64,000 bases of DNA from Mytilisepta virgata (taxonomy: Eukaryota; Mollusca; Bivalvia; Mytilida; Mytilidae): assembly GCA_028015205.1 (NCBI GenBank), contig CM051520.1, positions 35,207,528 to 35,271,527 of the forward strand, read 5' to 3'. The position numbers were made by a program, and so were the translations under genes. How positions within the stretch are numbered: the stretch's first letter is position 1; each line of letters starts with the position of its first letter. Shown one piece after another: positions 35,085 to 46,495 of this stretch. The notes beneath the pieces were generated by a model. That model was not told where the DNA came from. It was given only the letters and a program-made list of their open reading frames with translations, and did not search any database.

Positions 35085-36065
35085 ACGAGAGTGACCAATA
35101 ACCATCTCATATCATATATTTTATTATACACCGTGACAACATCTATTAAATGACATATACCTCGTTTCTCTGGGGGGTAATGTCCTCCCCCCAAAGTCGA
35201 TAATTTTGAAAAATGTCATATGCAATTAAAATCAATAGCTTTAAATAATATATTTTATTATTCTCCGTTATAGACGCATTAAATGGCATATACCCCATTC
35301 TTTCAGTAGGTTGATCCTCACCCCCATAAATCAATAATGTCCAATTATCTCATTAACCGTTCAAATCTTCACCACTAAACCATATATTTTCTTTTTCCCC
35401 ACGGTAAGACGCACCAAATTACACATACCTCACTTCCCAAGGAGTTATAACCACACATCAAATCAATAATGTTCAATTGTCTCATAAACCGTTAAAAACC
35501 CCACACATAAAGCATACATTTTCTTATTCCCCTCTGGTAAGAGGCACCAAATGCCACACACTTCGCTTCCCCAGGGAGTTATTACCACTCCGATCAAATC
35601 AATAATGTTCAATTATCGCAAAATCCGTTAAAATCCCCACCCTTAAACCATATATTTTCTTATTCCCCACGGTAAGACGCACCAAATGACACATACCTCG
35701 CTTCCCCAGGAGGTTATCACCACTCCCATTAAATTAATAATGTATAACTATCTCATAAACCGTTGAAATCCCCACCCTTAAACCATATATTTTCTTAGTC
35801 CCATGATAAGATGCACCTAATGACACATATCTCGCTTCTTCACGGGGTTATCACCACTCCATGTCCAATTTTCTCATAAACCGTTTAAGACTAAAACAGA
35901 TTTATCAAAACCTAACACCCTCACAAAAAAGGGGCATCGCCCCTTAAATCAATACTTTTTAATTATTTAAAAGTCCGTAAAAATGTTTATCCCTTTAACA
36001 CGTTTTAATACCCAATGTTCAAATCTCATAAACCATTTAACTCAATACCCCGTATCAACATATAT
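35085..36065. repeat. ~134-bp minisatellite, about seven diverged units
   Basis: CATACCTCGCTTCCCCAGG and variants recur near 35154, 35287, 35425, 35557, 35691 and 35824. Each is followed by AATCAATAATGTTCAAT, then ATAAACCGTTAAAA and CCATATATTTTCTTATTCC. The last unit is badly decayed. Confidence 0.85.
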
Positions 36066-37837
36066 TACTAATTGCCTAAGGAGACGCAATAAATGATTTT
36101 ACATATTGCCAGAGGAATGGAGGTATTCCCTCGTAAAAAATCAAAACAGACATTGAGATCCTTGGCCCTTTATTATAAACATGTTTTATTCTTTGTGAAA
36201 AGCTCAGATCATATATATCCTCAGAGTTCATGTCCCACCCCTTTAAACACTGGATGTATCACCAGTGTTTCTGAATAGATTCGAAACTGCTGGCCGGAAA
36301 AATCATTATGCCCATGACAATACCTTAAAAAATGATTCCTCACGAAAAAAAAAACAAAAATAATTACTGAGATTTTTTTTTTGTATCTTTCACCGTTTCC
36401 AAAATACAACGGTCAAAGGGGCTATTATATATAATTTCATTGATTTTTACCCCATATCCTTACATTTTTATATGTACAAGTGCAGTTTTGTCTCGCCCTT
36501 ATACAAATGAACGAAAATGGAAGAGAAAAACCGTTTGTTATTGACTCCAGTTGGTAAAAAGTCAACAAGGTTACTTACTAAGAAAAGAAATTTGGTTTCA
36601 GGATGATATCAATATCAAAAGATGTCACTGATTTCGTTCTGCGATTTCGTTGGTGTGTTATAGCGTAATTTTTAAAACTGTAAACCCGTCCATCTCAAAT
36701 TTAAATGTAAATACATGTATATTTTTGTTAACCCGTTAAATGCATTTTTGCAGGGTATTGCTACTGACGGGAGATCATGCCTACCCAGTTGGGTTTTTTT
36801 GTATAGATAAGATTTTTTTTTATTAATGTGGTGTTTTATCTTTTAATTATTTTATGTTCTGTCCTTACATCATATTGTAGATTTAATATAATATTGATAT
36901 AAGGAATACATCAATGTATCAGACATAATATGTAAAAATAGATATCATTTCATTTGCTTGGTCATAAATTAAAAATTTCTTGTTGTGTTTCAATTGTACC
37001 ACTTTATATAAATATGATTTAAAGTTTCGGAGTACTTATCACGACAGGTAAGGAGTCTTTTTTATTATTTTATTTAATGAAACCGAATGCAGTTTAGTAC
37101 ACCATACAATAAAATAAGTTCTCGTAAACTGTTCAGAAATATTGCAATAATACAGCATGTCGAGAAGCAAAAGTTGATCAAGTGTGACATCGTATGACTG
37201 TAAAACTCCGGTCACAAAAATACCCATATCACGATTTTAAAGTAACCTCTCCATTAAGTATGCATAAACTTTATAGGAACAATTTCCCCATTTCAGTCTC
37301 TGAAGAACAAATAATTTATTGAATAAAATGTAAGGCATTCGTTTGGGAGACTTCGTAACAGTCCACTGTTACAGTTATTACTCGTTTTAACCCGGATTTG
37401 AAATGTCGCATGTTGTTATAGTTACCCTTCCTTGTAAAAGAAAGGTTTCCTAAATTTGTTGTTCCGAAGATATTTCCACAGTTTCCACGTCGAAGGTTGT
37501 TATTATCCTGGATGATTGTAAAATGCACACACATTAAAGGTTTTTGTACTATAGAAAGGTCCATTTTGGCTTTTTTGCACAAAATTGTGGTTTGTTAAAC
37601 TTGCGTAATTTTCTGGCGAACATGGCTTGTCCTAGAGAAATTGTCTATTATGATGGATTAATTAGTATGCACATTGTGAAGGTGTGAATTTTCTTAAGAT
37701 GTCCAATTTCATCAGTTTTTTTAAATGCGGTTTGTTGAACGAAGTCATTCTATTATCAAAATTAACACCTGGGTCCATGCATGGTTTGTCTAAATAACTC
37801 ATCTTACGGTATGACATGATTGACATATATATGAGGG
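36066..37837. other. AT-rich sequence without recognisable features
   Basis: Only chance open frames were seen. A pair of A/T homopolymer runs lies near 36340-36380. Confidence 0.35.
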
Positions 37838-37935
37838 GGTATAAAAGGTATTGGGAGACAGGGAGAAAGGGAGTGGGAGAAAGGAGAAAGGGGGCGGGAG
37901 AAAGGAGAGAGGGGGCGGGAGAAAGGAGGGAGAAG
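37838..37935. repeat. Purine-rich G/A minisatellite
   Basis: The strand is almost pure purine: GGCGGGAGAAAGGAGAAAGG and variants repeat about every 20-24 bp. Two GGGGGCGGGAGAAAGGAG units are exact. A related tract, GGGGCGGGAGAAAGGAGAAA, reappears near 40283. Confidence 0.85.
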
Positions 37936-38122
37936 AACTTTAATGTTGAAAAAAAATAGAGGTAAAAAAACGAAAAAACTGGATACTAAATGTTCTAATA
38001 AATGGACAAATCTTTGAAAAAAGGCAACATTTATATTTCCCAAACCATTTTTGCCATTTCCGATCATTTCTAGAAATCATCCTTTCAAAACGGAATTATC
38101 TCTCCGTTACGTTTTCCTTTTT

Positions 38123-39751
38123 AGCTCACCTGACCCAAGGGTCAAGTGAGCTATTCTCATCACTTGGCGTCGGTCGTCGTCCGTTAACTTTTACAAAAAT
38201 CCTCTCCTTTGAAACTACTGGGCCAAATTGAACCAAACTTGGCCACAAGCATCATTAGGGTATCTAGTTTAAAAAATATGTCCGATGACCCCGCCTGCCA
38301 ACCAACATGGCCGACATGGCTAAAAATAGAACATAGGGGTAAACTGCAGTTTTTGTCTTATATCTCAAAAACTAAAGCAATTACGCCAAACTGACATGGA
38401 GTAAAAATGTTCATCAGGTCAAGATCTACCTGCTGTGAAATTTTCAGACGAATCGGTCAACTCTTTGTTGGGTTATTGCCCCTGAATTGTTGATTTTCAG
38501 GAAATTTTGCAGTTTTAGGTTATTATCTGGAATATTATTATAGATAAAGACAAATTGTAAACAGCAAAAAGGTTCAACAAAGTAAGATCTACAAATAAGT
38601 CAACATGACCAAAATCATTGATTGACCCCTTATAGGAGTTTTTGCCCTTTAAAGACGGCATACAGCGTAAGCTTTCCTTTAAAGACCTTTTTTCTCTCAA
38701 ACCACTGGGCCATTTGAGACCAAACTTTGTTGGAATGGTCCTTGGGTATGCCCCCTTCCAAAATTATGTCCGGCATCCCCGACTTCCAACCGACATGGCT
38801 GCTGTTACTAAAAATAGAAAAAAGGGGGGTGAATTTAAAAAATCCTCTTTTATGAAACTACCATGCCAGTTGGAACCAAAGTTGGTAATGGTTCTTAGGA
38901 GGTTCTCTTTCAGAAATATGTCCTATGAACCGGACTGTTAACCAAGATGGCCGCCACAGCCGAACTTAGTTTAACATAGGGCTCTATGGGAAATAACATT
39001 GAAAAATCTTCTTGTCTTAGACCACTTGACCAATTGGAACCAGACTTGGCAGCAATGGTCCTTAGATGGTCCTCTTATAGAGTGTGTCCGATGACCGGAC
39101 TGTCAGCCAAGATGGCTGCCACAACCGAACCTAATTTAACATAGGGCCCTATGGGAAAATTCATTGAAAAATCTTCTTGTCTTAAACCACTTGACCAATT
39201 GGAACCAGACCTGGCAGCAATGGTCCTTAGATGGTCCTCTTATAGAGGTGTGTCCGACGATCCAGACTGTCAACCAAGATGGCTGCCACAACCGAACTTG
39301 GTTTAACATAGGGCCCTATAGGAAAATTCATTGAAAAATCTTCTTGTCTGAAACCCTTTGACATATTGGAGCCAGACTTGGCAGAATTGGTCCTTAGAGG
39401 TCCTTTTTCAGAAATGTGTCTGATTTTATGGACTGTGAACCAAGATGGCCGCCACAGCAGACCTTAGTTTAACATAGGACCCTATGGGAAATTCACTCAA
39501 AAACCTTCTCGTCTGAAAACACTAAGACAATTAGAATTAGACTTGGTAGCAATGGTCCTTAGATGGTCCTCTTTCAGAATATTGTGCGATGACCCAGACT
39601 GTCAACCAAGATGGCCGCCAAACCCGAACTTAGTTTAACATGGGGGCCCTATGGAAAAATTCATTGAAAAATCTTCTTGTCTGAAACCACTTGTCATATT
39701 GGAGCCAGAATTGGCAGCATTGGTACTTCAGAGGCTCTTGAGAGCCTCTAC
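38123..39751 (+). repeat. Hairpin-headed modular repeat, copy 2 (longest)
   Basis: The hairpin head (AGCTCACCTGACCC / GGGTCAAGTGAGCT, 38123-38152) is followed by a unique region shared with copy 1. Five ~165-bp modules then follow, with GTCCGATGACC-type motifs near 38920, 39083, 39250, 39413 and 39582, and AAGATGGCCGCCACA in most. It ends GAGGCTCTTGAGAGCCTCTA, itself palindromic. The order head, modules, palindromic tail looks complete. Confidence 0.85.
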
Positions 39752-40727
39752 TTAAAATGACCCCCCCCCCCCCATCATTTCCGGTTTGCCTTCACATGTG
39801 GGTATCTGTTTCCTCTAAGTATTTGGCGATCTTCTACAAATTTAAAAAGAAGGGATGCTGACAATGTCAGAGAGATACACTCCCTCCTCTAAACAATATT
39901 GCATGTACTTAACGCGTTTTCCAGGTCACCTTAAAATATTTACGTTATCCACTTGACCATACAAAGTAAGGTGTTCTCGAGGACAGGGAAAAATAGAGAT
40001 GACACAATAAAAAACTGTGTCTAATTTCATGATCCTCATACATGACCATACATATCAAAAATGAGTTTCTTGACATTGGGGCATGCACAATGCACTATTG
40101 ACAACATTCCAACATTGTGTATTAATTCGCGTACGAGTCGGAAACAGGCCTTGTTCGTAAAATCAGTATATGCTTTAATAAAGACCTATGCCACCTATAT
40201 ATTGTTCATATATTAATTCAAATTTGTATTAAAATCGATTGATCTGAAAAAAGACGGTTGTTAAGGTGGGAGATGGAAGCAGAGGGGCGGGAGAAAGGAG
40301 AAAGATACCCCCCTTTCCACCCCCTCACATATAATAAAGGTGTTTATTGAAACATTATTGGTTGTTTGTTTTGGTTATTTTATGACCAGTTTTAATCCAT
40401 GTTCAAATTCACATGGACATATGGAAGAAACTCAAAAAGTATTCAAATCATAACTGCATACAGTTAAAGATTCGTATCATACATAATTTTTCTATGAAAG
40501 TAAAATTGCATTGTGCACAGAATCCAATATTTAATAAATTCACAAAAACGTTCATCAACATATTCAAATATATAGCAACAAGTCGAACAGATATCAGACA
40601 CACTGTAAAGTTTTGAATGATAAACATTTAAGTTTGCAAAATCCATGCGTAAGACATGCACATTTCGATGGTTTTAAGTCTATTATTTGAACATGTTGAA
40701 AGTAAGGCAATTGAAATTCAAATAATG
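39752..40727. other. Unassigned sequence with a C12 run
   Basis: A poly-C tract near 39762 and a purine tract near 40265-40305 are present. No gene was seen. Confidence 0.35.
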
Positions 40728-41067
40728 CACAGGCACTTGAAATCCGGACCATTTCCCCTTTTTACCCAAATGCCCACCCAGTGATACAATTATAGATCTT
40801 AAGCTGAAAGTACCTTCTTGACCATTTTATTGATGTTTAACAGCATTTTTTGTTACAATATTGTCACGTACTATAGGATTTTAGTAAATGAAATTTTGAC
40901 TTAGAAATAAAGGTTAATAAGAGAAACGTGTTAAACATCAATTAAATGGGCAAAAGTCACGAAAGTGGTACTTACAGCTTCAGATCTATAATGGTATCAA
41001 TGGAGGAGCATTTTTTTGCGGGGGGTGGGGGGGGGGGGGTGGTTGTTCCGGAATTCAAGTGCCTGTG
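40728..41067. mobile_element. MITE (~340 bp) with ~20-bp TIRs
   Basis: The left end CACAGGCACTTGAAATCCGG is mirrored at the right end (reverse complement CACAGGCACTTGAATTCCGG). Further inside, ATTATAGATCT(T/G)AAGCTG(A/T)AAG is also mirrored. A G-rich run lies near the right end. No target duplication was evident, and no protein is encoded. Confidence 0.8.
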
Positions 41068-42439
41068 AACTACTAAACCAAGATATTCAAGAACGAAGTA
41101 AAATTTATCAGCCCTAATTAATTAAACAACAGACGTTTGTACTACGATGGAATGAAAGTTCACAAGGATTTCAAAATACTGAATTTGCATTTACTCAGAT
41201 AATGATATAATCCCGGCCTTGAATTCCACAAGTTGAAAATAAGCATAATCAAAATTTGTCAATTAATGAGATGATACACGTAACAGGTAGAACAAGCATT
41301 TTATGATTTGTAAGATAAAAAAGAAATGACCTGCTTGCCTTATTTCATAAGAAGATTAATCTGTTTTTCTTCTTCCTGGCCTTGCTTCAATAACCAAATT
41401 TGTAAAAGTACAGCTAAATGTTAGGATACGTTTGCAAAACGTATGATTTTGTTTTGAAAGTACAATAGAACAAAACCCATTACTTCAACCTGATGTTGTC
41501 TCTGAAATGATAAAAAAATGTCTTACGTCATTTCACACATCTATAGATATTTGTTTTTTAAATACTTTTTTTAAATGGTGAAATGCATGTAGAATTGTAT
41601 ATAATATATATATATGCTCGTTTCTTTTTGATACATAATTTATATGTTATTTTGTAATTAAATGAAGAAGCGGCAAATATGGAAGTATATGTAGATATAC
41701 GTGGGAGGAAAATTAGAACACGGGGATCTAATGTAAAGTAGACAACCTAGGTATTCTAAAAGCCGTAAAATTCGTGAAAGGTCCCATAGCTAACGGCTCC
41801 AACGGATCCAGGACCGAGCGTCGGTAAAGAGCCCGGGATTCAAAGCCCATCGGATGAAAATAAGTCTCAATCTTCCAATTCTTTCACATAAAAAGCATTC
41901 TGCTCGAAGTTTAGGGATATGCGCGAGCCAAATGCACCACCCCTCCCTCCCAATTGGATCTGCCTCTGTTCATAATCTTACTTTGTGAGCTGTTTATTAT
42001 CTTTTTAAACCAAGTCATGAATATTTAAAAAGGTTTTGTATTCAATATGATTATATCTTTCACAGGACTTTTTAACAATATCAAACGCCAATGGTTTTTA
42101 AATGGTCGAATGTATGTATATTATATTCTTGTTAATTGATTCTCTTTACACGGGATGCTTCATCATAACCTATGGCGAATATTATCTTTTTTAATTCTTT
42201 TTGAAGGCAAATGTTAGCACGTTTTTATTATTACAATTCTTAAGTGTAACAAAGAAGCGAGTATAATATTCAAATATATCTGAGAACAAAACTAATACTT
42301 AAGTTTATAGTAGACAAGAAGTGGCATGCACTTTATATAGAAAACTACATACAATATGCTAACATACATGACATATGGAGGGAATTAAATAGCTTGATAT
42401 TTCGTTTACATTTATTCATTGTAAATTAAAAATAAAAAC
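41068..42439. other. AT-rich sequence without recognisable features
   Basis: No supported gene was seen. A stretch at 41760-41860 is somewhat GC-rich but was not identified. Confidence 0.35.
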
Positions 42440-42715
42440 AAGTGTGTATATATGTGGCAGAATTATGTTTAATGTATTTTTCAAGTATTTTCATTTATAA
42501 CATTTCCAGTTATTGTTTCTCAATGATATGATATGATTCCCCTTCAATTTGAAACCAAAAGAAAGAGGTTCAACAAAGGAGAATTTGAAAAGGAGATCAT
42601 ATCATATCATAGAGAAACAATAACTGGAAATGTTATAATTGGAAATACTTGAAATATACATACAGTACAATAAATAATATACTGTAATCAAAATATATTA
42701 AACATTACTCTGCCA
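42440..42715. mobile_element. Fold-back element with ~100-bp arms
   Basis: The left arm GTGGCAGAATTATGTTTAAT through ATAACATTTCCAGTTATTGT and TGATATGATATGAT is mirrored on the right. The right arm has a ~45-bp extra segment (about 42657-42700). The loop is about 50 bp. It is probably a small non-autonomous DNA element. Confidence 0.8.
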
Positions 42716-43319
42716 CATATATTATTCATATACATGTATGCTCGAAATTGTAGTTTACTTAGATAAATAAGATGAACAAAAAAATAAATACGAATTCGTT
42801 GAAAAAATTAAAAAGGTATAGCACCAGGGACAAAATAACTATAATTTATACATTATAGATAATTATGGTTTATTTATCATTATAATTTGTCTTGATATTT
42901 CCTACAAATGGCCACTAGATCTAGAGTTTTCATTAGTAACAAAAACTTTTGCATATATTATGACACGTAATGAAGAAGTGCAGAAAATTATTGGTTATTG
43001 ACCAGTGTCCTATTGTAAAAACATGACAGCATATATTGAAGGACTAGTGACATATGAGCCTGGCATCCACACCAGATGTTTTAGTAAAATATTGCCGGAT
43101 GTTAATACAAATGTATGGTTTGTGGTCTGGAGTAAATTTCATAATAAGCAGATAGATTGTTAGAAGATCACGGATATAAACAAATGGAAAAAACGATATT
43201 GTTCTGAAACATATGATAAGTAATTTTGTCAAATTTAAAGTCGTTAAAATGTCTTTATATAAATATTTATCAAGACGAACATAAGCAGTATATGAGCACA
43301 GTTCAGATATTATTTGTGC
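42716..43319. other. AT-rich sequence without recognisable features
   Basis: No supported gene was seen. It flanks the CpG-rich block. Confidence 0.35.
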
Positions 43320-43740
43320 TAGTGCTGTGGTGGTGCCGGAACCGGAAGTCACGTGACCGAAACCACCCGGAAGTGGTTTGCGCCCATGCGCAACCGGAAG
43401 TAGTCGGTTTTCCCGCCATTTGTTAACGGAAGTGACGTAAGTCACATGCCCGGACCCAGATGTGTGGTCTGCGCATGCATGACCGGAACCGGAAGTACCC
43501 AGTGGTTTGCACCCATGCGCAACCGGAAGTGATGGATTTTCGCGCCATTTTCCCATGATTTGTTTACGGAAGTGTCGTAAGTCACATGCTGGGACCCGGG
43601 TGTGTCGTCTGCGCATGTGTAGGCGGAAACGAAGTAGTGTGTTTTCCCGCCATTTCCCATTTTTTATTTACGGAAGTGACATAAGTTATGTGCTGGGACC
43701 CGGATGTGCTATGCTTCACTGATTATCTCCCCTTTTTCTG
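43320..43740 (+). promoter_or_regulatory. CpG-rich, triplicated promoter-like block (ETS, E2F, CRE, NRF1 motifs)
   Basis: This is a sharp GC and CpG island in AT-rich surroundings, built of three diverged units. ACGGAAGTGACGTAAGTCAC recurs near 43426, 43566 and 43671. Five perfect CCGGAAGT sites (ETS-type) start at 43342, 43367, 43394, 43489 and 43523. TTTTCCCGCC or TTTTCGCGCC (E2F-type) lies at 43408, 43537 and 43642. TGACGTAA (CRE-type) is at 43433, and TGCGCATGC (NRF1-type) at 43470 with a variant at 43610. These motifs belong to TATA-less housekeeping promoters in animals. That this block drives transcription is inference. It could instead be a GC-rich minisatellite that happens to contain such motifs. 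Confidence 0.55.
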
Positions 43741-43781
43741 TGCTTCTCGGTCGTCTCTGGGTCCGTCACCGATCTGTATAG
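43720..43781 (+). ncRNA. Candidate first non-coding exon ending at a splice donor
   Basis: Directly downstream of the CpG block is a pyrimidine-rich stretch (ATCTCCCCTTTTTCTGTGCT), as at TCT-type start sites. It is followed about 40 bp later by CTGTATAG|GTAAGG, a good donor with the cut after 43781. No matching acceptor or coding exon was identified within the window, so the transcript is hypothetical. Confidence 0.3.
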
Positions 43782-43789
43782 GTAAGGGT

Positions 43790-45829
43790 CTCGTATCGAG
43801 TCTCTAGGGTTACACTCCACTAATTATCTTAGTTTCAGAGAAATGCAACCGCAGAATTTTATTAATTATTAGAGTTGGTAAAGTTTGACTACATGATAGA
43901 TTAATAATAAATGTCTTAAACTCAAAATTGTAATATTGACTGAAAGAGGATAAATTTTAGTTCAAAAAAATACGAAAACATGAACTGATTTTGCTTCTGA
44001 CAAGTAATGGGTCATAAACTGGGACTTGTGAATTGACATGTGGTGTGTAAAACTTTGACAGTGATAATCGGCACCTGCACTGGTAAGTTAAATTGTGAGA
44101 AAAAGAGCCGGAAAAGTATACCTTTTTTTTTCCCACATATGTAATGGTATTTTATGCAGAATCTGAAAAATTAAGTCTCAGTTGGATTGAAACGCTGCAT
44201 CAGACCTCAATTTTAAGCCGAAGTGGAGTGAAATTTAACATTTTTAAAGCTTTTTTTATAAAAATTTTTGAAATGTTGCTATGCCAACTAGGTTTCCATG
44301 GATATTTTTTATTTATTTTATCATGATTGAAACAATGCTAACGTAATGGCCTTTCAGAATATATATATATAAATGTATATGCATGGGTATTATTTACTCT
44401 GAAGATGGCACAAGACCATGATATTTGTTAGCTCACTTCACATAGAAAATGGTACTATTAATTTGTGGAGTGCAACCTAGGGACTGATACTCTCACTGTT
44501 ATGTCGAAGTCCGAGAGTATACGAAGTACAGAGAGGTGATTGGATTATCTCCCTTTATCCCACGCTTTTCCCCACGGGTGATGTTTTCTGTGAGGACCAA
44601 AGGTAGAATTGGATTATGTCCCCTTAACTCCAAGTGATGCTGTCACCATTAGGTAATGGAGGGGTGCCCTTAGCAACCGCCGGAGCAACGGCGGTCCATT
44701 TCCTTGCTCTATGATGCACTTCGTTTCTCTTCTCTTGCTTCATGCCGCTTTTCGCTGATCGTCGCTGTTCATCGCTACTTATGACATACTCGCAACATAA
44801 ATTAAATACAGTATAAAATTATACCTTGCTTCATTCTTGACCCTGAAATGTCTGATAAACAACACTTTCCAAAATAATTTCAGGTATTTAAGAGTGACAT
44901 CGATGAAAAATAAAATCCGTTTTTCATCGTAATAAATTTTGTGCGAACTTTTATGAGTTTTCTGGTTTTTATTATCTGACCACTGACTTCTAAACTTGCA
45001 ATATCATTATCAACATGTGTAATCAGATAATATCTTATTTATCTTCTGATACAATAAAACCGACATAGTTCTCCTTTTAGCTCTCTGGCTTACCAAAATT
45101 TAATTATTGTGATTATATTTATAGTAAACACTCATTTTATTATTCAACTGGCTTTTTATAACTTATAAAACGCATAACATATAGGATGGGGGAAATACAT
45201 TGTCGCTGAAAACGAGCAACAGGCTCTTTTTTAACTTTTTGATGATCCCGGCTAAATTACTGCGTGAGAACAAGCATGCAACTATTAAATCATAATTTTT
45301 TCAGGATTACTGTTTATGATATCAACAATTCTTTCGTGATGTTTCATCAATCTTTTTCAATCTTACCATGATAATCCTTTATGCTTTTGTGTTTTTGTAT
45401 GTGAGTGCGTAAGATGAGTTGGCGCGTTCACAAATATTTGTTCGTTCTTTCGCTTTGATTGATGCACTAAATTTAAGATTTTCTTAGAATTCCCGGTCTT
45501 TATTAAATAAAATTTTATTTTATTCTAGGTGATACTTAATATTTAATCTTGGTTGTTTCGTATGTGTACGCATCTCGAAACGCGTTTCCAAATTAGAATA
45601 ATTTTATTATTATAACCGTAATATTTTGTACCCCATAATACCTATTTATTGAAAACTATAATTTTGTATTATTAATTTCCCCATTTATGATATTGTTCCC
45701 CCTATACATGTTTTTAATGTTTGAAATGCTTAGCCGTTACACAGTCATGTATTTTACACATCAAGATAATCCCCCTTTTGTACGTAAATTATTTAACAGT
45801 TTAAACATCCCCGGGTCGTGTTAACGAAT
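43790..45829. other. Unassigned sequence
   Basis: Mostly AT-rich. ATTATCTCCCTTT recurs at 44546. A short GC hairpin CCGCCGGAGCAACGGCGG lies at about 44679. No gene was recognised. Confidence 0.35.
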
Positions 45830-46000
45830 GTGTCCTTAGACTAAGACATGTACTGAGATAATCTCAGGACATGTCCTAGTTCTAGGTCATGGTATCTAAG
45901 CTATCCTAAGTTCGGACATGTCTTAAAATTTGTCCTAAAGTGAGGATGTAGAAATCTTAAGACCACCCTTAGATGGTCCTAACATTTTGGATTAATTATT
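45830..46000. repeat. Cluster of GTCCTTAG / GGACATGTCC palindromic motifs
   Basis: GTCCTTAGACTAAGAC, GACATGTCCTAG, GGACATGTCTTA and TTAGATGGTCCTAA follow one another within 170 bp. The cluster can form several alternative hairpins. The motif resembles the 22-bp palindrome at 16356. Confidence 0.5.
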
Positions 46001-46128
46001 GTAATATAAACAAGGTATCAGTCGGGCGAGGAGACAGGCAAATACGCACTAACAGGGTAAATTCGCATCTAAGAACTTAACACTTACATAGGACAGAGGA
46101 AAAAAAAAGAAAGGAATAAAGGCATCAA

Positions 46129-46268
46129 AAAGGCAAGTTATTAAAACTCGATAGTCTTAACGTTCAGACGGTAAACACGTTTTACAGAATGATTTCATAA
46201 AGGCAAGTTATTAAAGATCGATAGTCTTAATGTTGAGACGGTAAACATGTTGTACAGAATGATTTCGC
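46129..46268. repeat. 70-bp tandem duplication
   Basis: AGGCAAGTTATTAAA...ATAGTCTTAA...GAGACGGTAAACA...ACAGAATGATTTC occurs twice, starting at 46131 and 46201, with few differences. Confidence 0.9.
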
Positions 46269-46379
46269 TCAGAAATATGTTAATTTGTGGTTGGCACACT
46301 TGCCTCTTTCATAATATTTAAAAAAAAAGTCGTTAAAATCTAGAAAATAATGATCAAAGCAAATAATGTTATAAACAGT

Positions 46380-46495
46380 AAAAAAATAACGAAAAAGTAG
46401 CGAATAAGGAATAAGGAAAATAAAGTAACGAATAAGGAATAAGTAACGAATAAGTAACGAATAAGAAATAATAAGGAATAAGGAATAAGTAACCA
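46380..46495. repeat. AATAAGGAATAAGTAACG short tandem repeat
   Basis: Interspersed AATAAGG and AAGTAACG units run for about 110 bp. Confidence 0.85.

Noticed and set aside
41760..41860. GC-richer stretch with GGGATTCAAAGCCC, considered as a tRNA-derived SINE B box
   Set aside because: No A box at the right distance, no cloverleaf and no 3' tail were found.
43044..43616. 190-residue minus-strand open frame
   Set aside because: It is a by-product of the CpG-rich tandem block: the repeated residues follow the DNA repeat, and no domain is visible.
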